Assembly (NCBI GenBank): GCA_003482885.1
Contig: DMXN01000007.1
Coordinates: forward strand, 37,729-62,220
Length of the DNA stretch: 24,492 nt
Origin: Candidatus Moraniibacteriota bacterium
Lineage (GTDB): Bacteria; Patescibacteriota; Minisyncoccia; Moranbacterales; UBA2206
Reading direction: 5' to 3'
Part shown: positions 21,490 through 24,492 of the stretch, in pieces
How the letters are laid out: each line of letters starts with the position of its first letter
How positions within the stretch are numbered: position 1 is the first letter of the stretch
The notes under the pieces: generated by a model
Told to the model about the DNA's origin: nothing
Seen by the model: only the letters and a program-made list of their open reading frames with translations
The model's database searches: none
Translations under genes and position numbers: made by a program

Positions 21490-21618
21490 GTGTAAAAACT
21501 CATATTTTTCGGGCATTGTCCTGCCTTATTTTATAAATAAGGATCAAGATGTTGTTTTAAAAAAACAACGAAAAATAGCGGCCTCGTTACGAGGATTAAT
21601 TAATCTAAGGAAAAAACT
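21490..21618 (+). other. Structured 5' leader of rpsB
   Basis: The roughly 129-nt leader holds three consecutive perfect hairpins: CCTTATT/AATAAGG (21524-21530 with 21536-21542), GTTGTTT/AAACAAC (21551-21557 with 21563-21569) and CCTCG/CGAGG (21582-21586 with 21590-21594). An AAGGA Shine-Dalgarno site follows at 21607-21611. It is a candidate site for uS2 autoregulation, by analogy with the long rpsB leaders of other bacteria. Confidence 0.5.
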
Positions 21619-22467
21619 ATGACAAATGAAAAAAAACCATCCTCCGTTTCTGTCGAAACTGCGGCGGGCGAAAATGAAGCAATAGCAGTTGTGACTGTTG
21701 ATTGCTTTTCCGGTGTTGATTTTGAGAAAATTGAAATCAACATGGAAGAAATGTTTAAAAGCGGGGTGCATTTTGGACATCATAAATCCAGGAAAAATCC
21801 TCGAATGAACGAGTATATTTTTGGTGTGAAAAACGGAATCAATATTATTGATTTGCAAAAGACGGCGGAAAAATTAAAAGAGGCTCTGCGTTTCATGGAG
21901 CAAATCATTATTGGGGGACAAAAAATTCTTTTCGTGGGAACAAAAAAACAAGCAAAAAAAATTGTGGAGGCGGCGGCAAAAAGATGCGAGATGCCTTTTG
22001 TGACGGAAAGATGGCTGGGTGGAACTTTCACGAATTTTTCTGCCATTTCCGGACGAACAAGATATCTGCGCGAAGGACAAGAAAAAATGAAAACCGGCGA
22101 ATATGACAAATACACCAAATTTGAACAAATGAAATTTGCCGAGGAGTTAGAAAGATTGGAAATGAAAATGGGCGGCATAAAAAATATGGATAAATTGCCG
22201 GGAGCGATTTTAGTTACAGGAATGATTGAAGACAATTTGGCTGTCAAGGAAGCGAAAATTAAGAATGTTTCCGTAATCGCTTTAGCGGATTCCAACATTG
22301 ATCCAAGAGATATTGACTATATCATTCCTGCCAACGAAGACGCTGTTTCTTCGTTGAAAATAATTATGACTTATGTTATTAAAACAATTTTAGCGGCTAA
22401 GAAAAAAGCAGTTATTGAAAAAGAAGCTAGCTTAAAAGCAGTCGAAAGTTTAAAAAATAAAGAGTAA
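21619..22467 (+). CDS. rpsB: 30S ribosomal protein uS2 with N-terminal extension
   Basis: The 282-aa protein has the uS2 core from about residue 42: MEEMFKSGVHFGHHKSRKNP, then NGINIIDLQKTAEKLKEAL, FVGTKKQAKKIVEAAAKR, TERWLGGTFTNFSAI, KLPGAILVTG and IALADSNIDPRDIDYIIPAN. The first about 40 residues (MTNEKKPSSVSVETAAGENE onward) are an acidic, low-complexity extension absent from standard uS2. The Shine-Dalgarno site AAGGA, 7 nt before the ATG at 21619, supports this start over the internal Met codons at 42 and 45. It heads rpsB-tsf-ricT-TPR. Confidence 0.97.
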   Translation: MTNEKKPSSVSVETAAGENEAIAVVTVDCFSGVDFEKIEINMEEMFKSGVHFGHHKSRKNPRMNEYIFGVKNGINIIDLQKTAEKLKEALRFMEQIIIGGQKILFVGTKKQAKKIVEAAAKRCEMPFVTERWLGGTFTNFSAISGRTRYLREGQEKMKTGEYDKYTKFEQMKFAEELERLEMKMGGIKNMDKLPGAILVTGMIEDNLAVKEAKIKNVSVIALADSNIDPRDIDYIIPANEDAVSSLKIIMTYVIKTILAAKKKAVIEKEASLKAVESLKNKE

Positions 22468-22482
22468 TAAGAAAATAAAACT

Positions 22483-22932
22483 ATGCCAACAATAGAACAA
22501 ATAAAAAAAATCAGAGAACTTTTGGGATCGGGAATTGTGGAAACAAAAAAAGCGCTGGATGAAGCAGGGGGTGGCGAGGAAAAAGCCATTGAAATACTTC
22601 GAAAAAATAACCAGTCGAAAGCGGTAAAAAAATCCGACCGCGAAGCCGGTGAGGGAGCGATTGTTTCCTACATTCATCCGAATAATAAGCTGGGAGTAAT
22701 CGTGAAACTTTATTGCGAAAGCGATTTTGTAGCGAGAAATGCGGATTTTTTGGAATTAGCTAAAGATATCGCGATGCATATCTGCGCGATGAATCCCGAA
22801 AATATTGATGCTCTCTTAGCGCAATTTTTTGTGAAAAATCCCGAGCAAACAATCAGTGAACTGATCAATGAAAAAATCGCCAAGATTGGAGAAAACATCC
22901 GTGTGGGAGATTTTTTTCGAGTAGTATTATAG
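22483..22932 (+). CDS. tsf: Elongation factor Ts, minimal form
   Basis: EF-Ts exchanges GDP for GTP on EF-Tu. The 149-aa protein has the N-terminal UBA-like domain (IEQIKKIRELLGSGIVETKK, 4-23), the core motif CESDFVARNADFLELAKDIA (78-97) that contacts EF-Tu, and the C-terminal strand IAKIGENIRVGDFF (132-145). It is much shorter than E. coli EF-Ts (283 aa) and also shorter than Thermus EF-Ts (196 aa). Relative to the latter it seems to lack the helical segment with the GKP and EKI-x-x-G motifs, going from AMNPENIDA almost directly to LLAQFFVKNPEQTISELI. The frame is clean, so this is a natural short form rather than a frameshift. It follows rpsB by 15 nt, the usual pair. Confidence 0.95.
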   Translation: MPTIEQIKKIRELLGSGIVETKKALDEAGGGEEKAIEILRKNNQSKAVKKSDREAGEGAIVSYIHPNNKLGVIVKLYCESDFVARNADFLELAKDIAMHICAMNPENIDALLAQFFVKNPEQTISELINEKIAKIGENIRVGDFFRVVL

Positions 22933-22942
22933 CAAAAATATC

Positions 22943-23719
22943 ATGAACTTTTTAGTTAAAATATACTCATGGGAAAATCCGCGGCTTTGCGCCAGCGAAA
23001 GAAAATTCAAGAAAAATGACAAAGTTGTTGTTTCTTGCGAACATTTTAACGAATTTGGAGTCGTGGAAAGTGACGGAAATGGAAATTGCCCGAAAGAAAA
23101 AGAATTGATTTTGCGCTTGGCGACAAGTAGAGACGCGAAAATTTTCAATGAAAACGAAAAAGAAAAAGAAGGGGCGATTGATTTTTGCAAAACAGAGGTA
23201 AGAAAATTGAATTTGGCGATGAAAGTAGTCGACGCGAAAATTAGTTTGGACAAAAGGCAAATTATTTTCGTGTTCACTTCCGACGGACGGATTGATTTTC
23301 GCGAACTGGTAAAAAACCTTTCTTTGAAATTTAAAAAGGCTATTCGCATACAGCAAATCGGTTCGCGAGATGAGGCGAAAAAAATCGGCGGATGCGGAAT
23401 TTGCGGAAGATCGATGTGTTGCGCGAATTTTAAAAAAGAAATTCCCAGCATTACCACCGATATGGCGAGAATTCAACAAATCGCCCATCGAGGAGCGGAA
23501 AGAATTTCCGGCACTTGCGGAAGATTGATGTGCTGTTTGGCTTATGAAGCGCAAAGCTATAGGGAAATGCTTGTCGGAATGCCGGAAATATATAGCATAA
23601 TTGATACTCCCGAAGGCGAAGGAACGGTAATTGAAGTCAATGCGTTAACGCAAGAAATCAAAGTGAAAATTAAAGGCGGAAAATATATAACTCTAACGAA
23701 AAGCCAGTTAAAAAAATAA
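22943..23719 (+). CDS. PSP1-domain protein, RicT/YaaT-like
   Basis: The 258-aa product matches the PSP1 family: CGICGRSMCC (151-160) and ISGTCGRLMCCLAYE (188-202) are the conserved cysteine motifs, followed by a short beta-rich C-terminal region (GEGTVIEVNALTQEIKVKIK). Seven Cys (151, 154, 159, 160, 192, 197, 198) are available. In Bacillus subtilis RicT joins RicA and RicF in an Fe-S-containing complex that acts with RNase Y in mRNA maturation; no ricA or ricF is visible here. The motif normally between the Cys clusters (about QNLSLNP) is replaced by QQIAHRGAERISG. The position after rpsB-tsf suggests a link to translation or RNA turnover, but that is inference. Confidence 0.85.
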   Translation: MNFLVKIYSWENPRLCASERKFKKNDKVVVSCEHFNEFGVVESDGNGNCPKEKELILRLATSRDAKIFNENEKEKEGAIDFCKTEVRKLNLAMKVVDAKISLDKRQIIFVFTSDGRIDFRELVKNLSLKFKKAIRIQQIGSRDEAKKIGGCGICGRSMCCANFKKEIPSITTDMARIQQIAHRGAERISGTCGRLMCCLAYEAQSYREMLVGMPEIYSIIDTPEGEGTVIEVNALTQEIKVKIKGGKYITLTKSQLKK

Positions 23720-23722
23720 AAT

Positions 23723-24436
23723 ATGTTATACTCCCTTATCCCTCCCATATTGGTAATTTTAAGCATCATTGGAATAGTTTTATTTTTGCTTAAAAAAAAT
23801 TCGGAAGTATTGGAATTAGTAGAAAAGGAAGCAGGGCGGGAAATAATCGAAAATAATCAAAATAGCACTAGTAAAAACATTTCAATCAACGGAAAAATTA
23901 AGCAAAGAGCACTGATTATTTTGGAAAAAAATGTTAAAAAAATTCAAGTATTGTTTTTGAAACTGGAAAATTTTTTTACTTCTTGGGGAGAAAGATTAAG
24001 AAAAAAAAGAAACGCTAGAATAGAGTCGTTGTCGGCCAAAGAAGAAGTCACAAAAAAAGAAAAAATTGATAGTATCGCCAATAAACTGGAAAAATACCTT
24101 CCGAGCAAAGAAAGTATCAGGGGGAAATTAAATTTAAAGCAAAAAACGCGACAAGAAGAAATAGAAGAAAAGTTTTTCCGGCCGATTATCAGCGACAAGA
24201 TTGTTGTTCCGAGAAGAAGGCGAGAAACAAAAAATCGCTTAGAAGAACTGCTGATTGAAAGAATTGCTGTCAATCCTAAAGATATCGAGGCATATGAAAG
24301 ATTGGGGGAATATTATTTGGAAATAAAAAATTTAAAACATTCCATAGAATGTTTTAAGCAGGTAATCAGATTGAATCCGACAAACGCTAATGTGAAGTAT
24401 AAAATAAAAAAACTGGAAAGAATGTTGGGGGAGTGA
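23723..24436 (+). CDS. Membrane-anchored TPR protein of unknown function
   Basis: The 237-aa product has one N-terminal membrane helix (about 5-24), a long charged, helical and probably coiled-coil cytoplasmic region (25-170), and a C-terminal TPR-type unit: DIEAYERLGEYYLEIKNLKHSIECFKQVIRLNPTNANVKYKIKKLERML is arranged as helices A and B plus a capping helix (187-235). A single TPR with a cap suggests protein-protein contact. The gene starts 3 nt after the RicT-like stop, so the two are probably coupled. RNase Y-type factors are also membrane-tethered, which makes a shared role possible but unproven. No named family recognised. Confidence 0.65.
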   Translation: MLYSLIPPILVILSIIGIVLFLLKKNSEVLELVEKEAGREIIENNQNSTSKNISINGKIKQRALIILEKNVKKIQVLFLKLENFFTSWGERLRKKRNARIESLSAKEEVTKKEKIDSIANKLEKYLPSKESIRGKLNLKQKTRQEEIEEKFFRPIISDKIVVPRRRRETKNRLEELLIERIAVNPKDIEAYERLGEYYLEIKNLKHSIECFKQVIRLNPTNANVKYKIKKLERMLGE

Positions 24437-24451
24437 TAGGATAAAAACATT

Positions 24452-24492
24452 GCCGAAGTAGCTCAATGGCAGAGCAACTGTTTTGTAAACAG
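24452..24492 (+). tRNA. tRNA-Thr(UGU), 3' end cut by the window
   Basis: The visible 41 nt give the acceptor 5' strand GCCGAAG, D-stem GCTC/GAGC with loop AATGGCA, and anticodon stem ACTGT/ACAG with loop TTTGTAA, so anticodon UGU, reading ACA (Thr). The variable loop, T arm and 3' acceptor strand lie outside. It is 15 nt after the TPR gene and may be co-transcribed. Confidence 0.9.

Noticed and set aside
21780..22298. 172-codon minus-strand open frame antisense to rpsB
   Set aside because: It mirrors the uS2 coding frame and has no recognisable protein features.
22925..22942. TATTAT box before the RicT-like gene as an internal promoter
   Set aside because: No matching -35, and the gene is only 10 nt after tsf, so read-through from rpsB is more likely.
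22927..23554. Long minus-strand open frames (up to about 195 codons) antisense to the RicT-like gene
   Set aside because: Low-complexity Phe/Ser-rich translations that are shadows of an A-rich coding strand; no promoter or family match.
1..24492. Stop-codon reassignment (UGA as Gly, as in SR1/Gracilibacteria)
   Set aside because: UGA ends rlmN and the TPR gene at the expected places, and no conserved protein has an internal in-frame UGA.
1..24492. CRISPR array, insertion sequence, prophage or defence island
   Set aside because: No spaced direct repeats, transposase, integrase, terminal repeats or defence genes were seen. The RecB/Cas4-like nuclease has no cas neighbours.

Overview
The window is AT-rich, gene-dense bacterial chromosome, most likely from a Patescibacteria/CPR organism of the Parcubacteria/Moranbacteria type; I infer the phylum and cannot prove it from this stretch. 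The reasons are shortened housekeeping proteins (EF-Ts of 149 aa, ThrRS without its TGS domain, a RelA/SpoT protein ending at TGS), low-complexity extensions on ribosomal proteins (uS2, uS9, uS11, bL31), very few Shine-Dalgarno sites, and AT-rich filler repeats between and even inside genes. TAA, TAG and TGA all act as stops. I see no insertion sequence, prophage, CRISPR array or rRNA gene.

Layout: 1-140 holds two related hairpins, the second a terminator for rpmA (bL27, minus strand). A small membrane-anchored protein with an Ada-like Cys domain (523-924) diverges from rpmA. A minus-strand pair (PD-(D/E)XK nuclease, then DUF2062 membrane protein; 2611-1035) diverges from leuS (2689-5070). 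Next comes a plus-strand operon (5099-10881): MacB/LolD-type ABC ATPase with a duplicated C-terminal extension, its FtsX-like permease, a membrane-anchored beta-rich protein, an NRAMP-family transporter with an HTH-like N-terminus, and rlmN. A minus-strand operon thrS-topA-rsh (16457-10891) converges on it.

From 16708 an alpha-operon cluster runs infA-rpmJ-rpsM-rpsK-rpsD-rpoA-rplQ-rplM-rpsI and ends at a clear terminator (21038-21066). rpmE (bL31) lies on the minus strand beyond it. Diverging from rpmE is rpsB-tsf-ricT-like-TPR protein, followed by a tRNA-Thr(UGU) cut by the window end.

The most striking signals are regulatory. All four divergent intergenic regions have tightly packed opposed promoters, and in two of them (thrS/infA and rpmE/rpsB) the two -35 boxes are the same TTGACAA heptamer read on opposite strands. 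Three transcription units (523, leuS, ABC) have a -10 box only 12-14 nt before the ATG, which predicts leaderless mRNAs. infA and rpsB instead have long, apparently structured leaders. Two conserved enzymes, RlmN and ThrRS, carry in-frame insertions that look like intergenic repeat DNA. All motif calls were made by eye; no database search or folding program was run.
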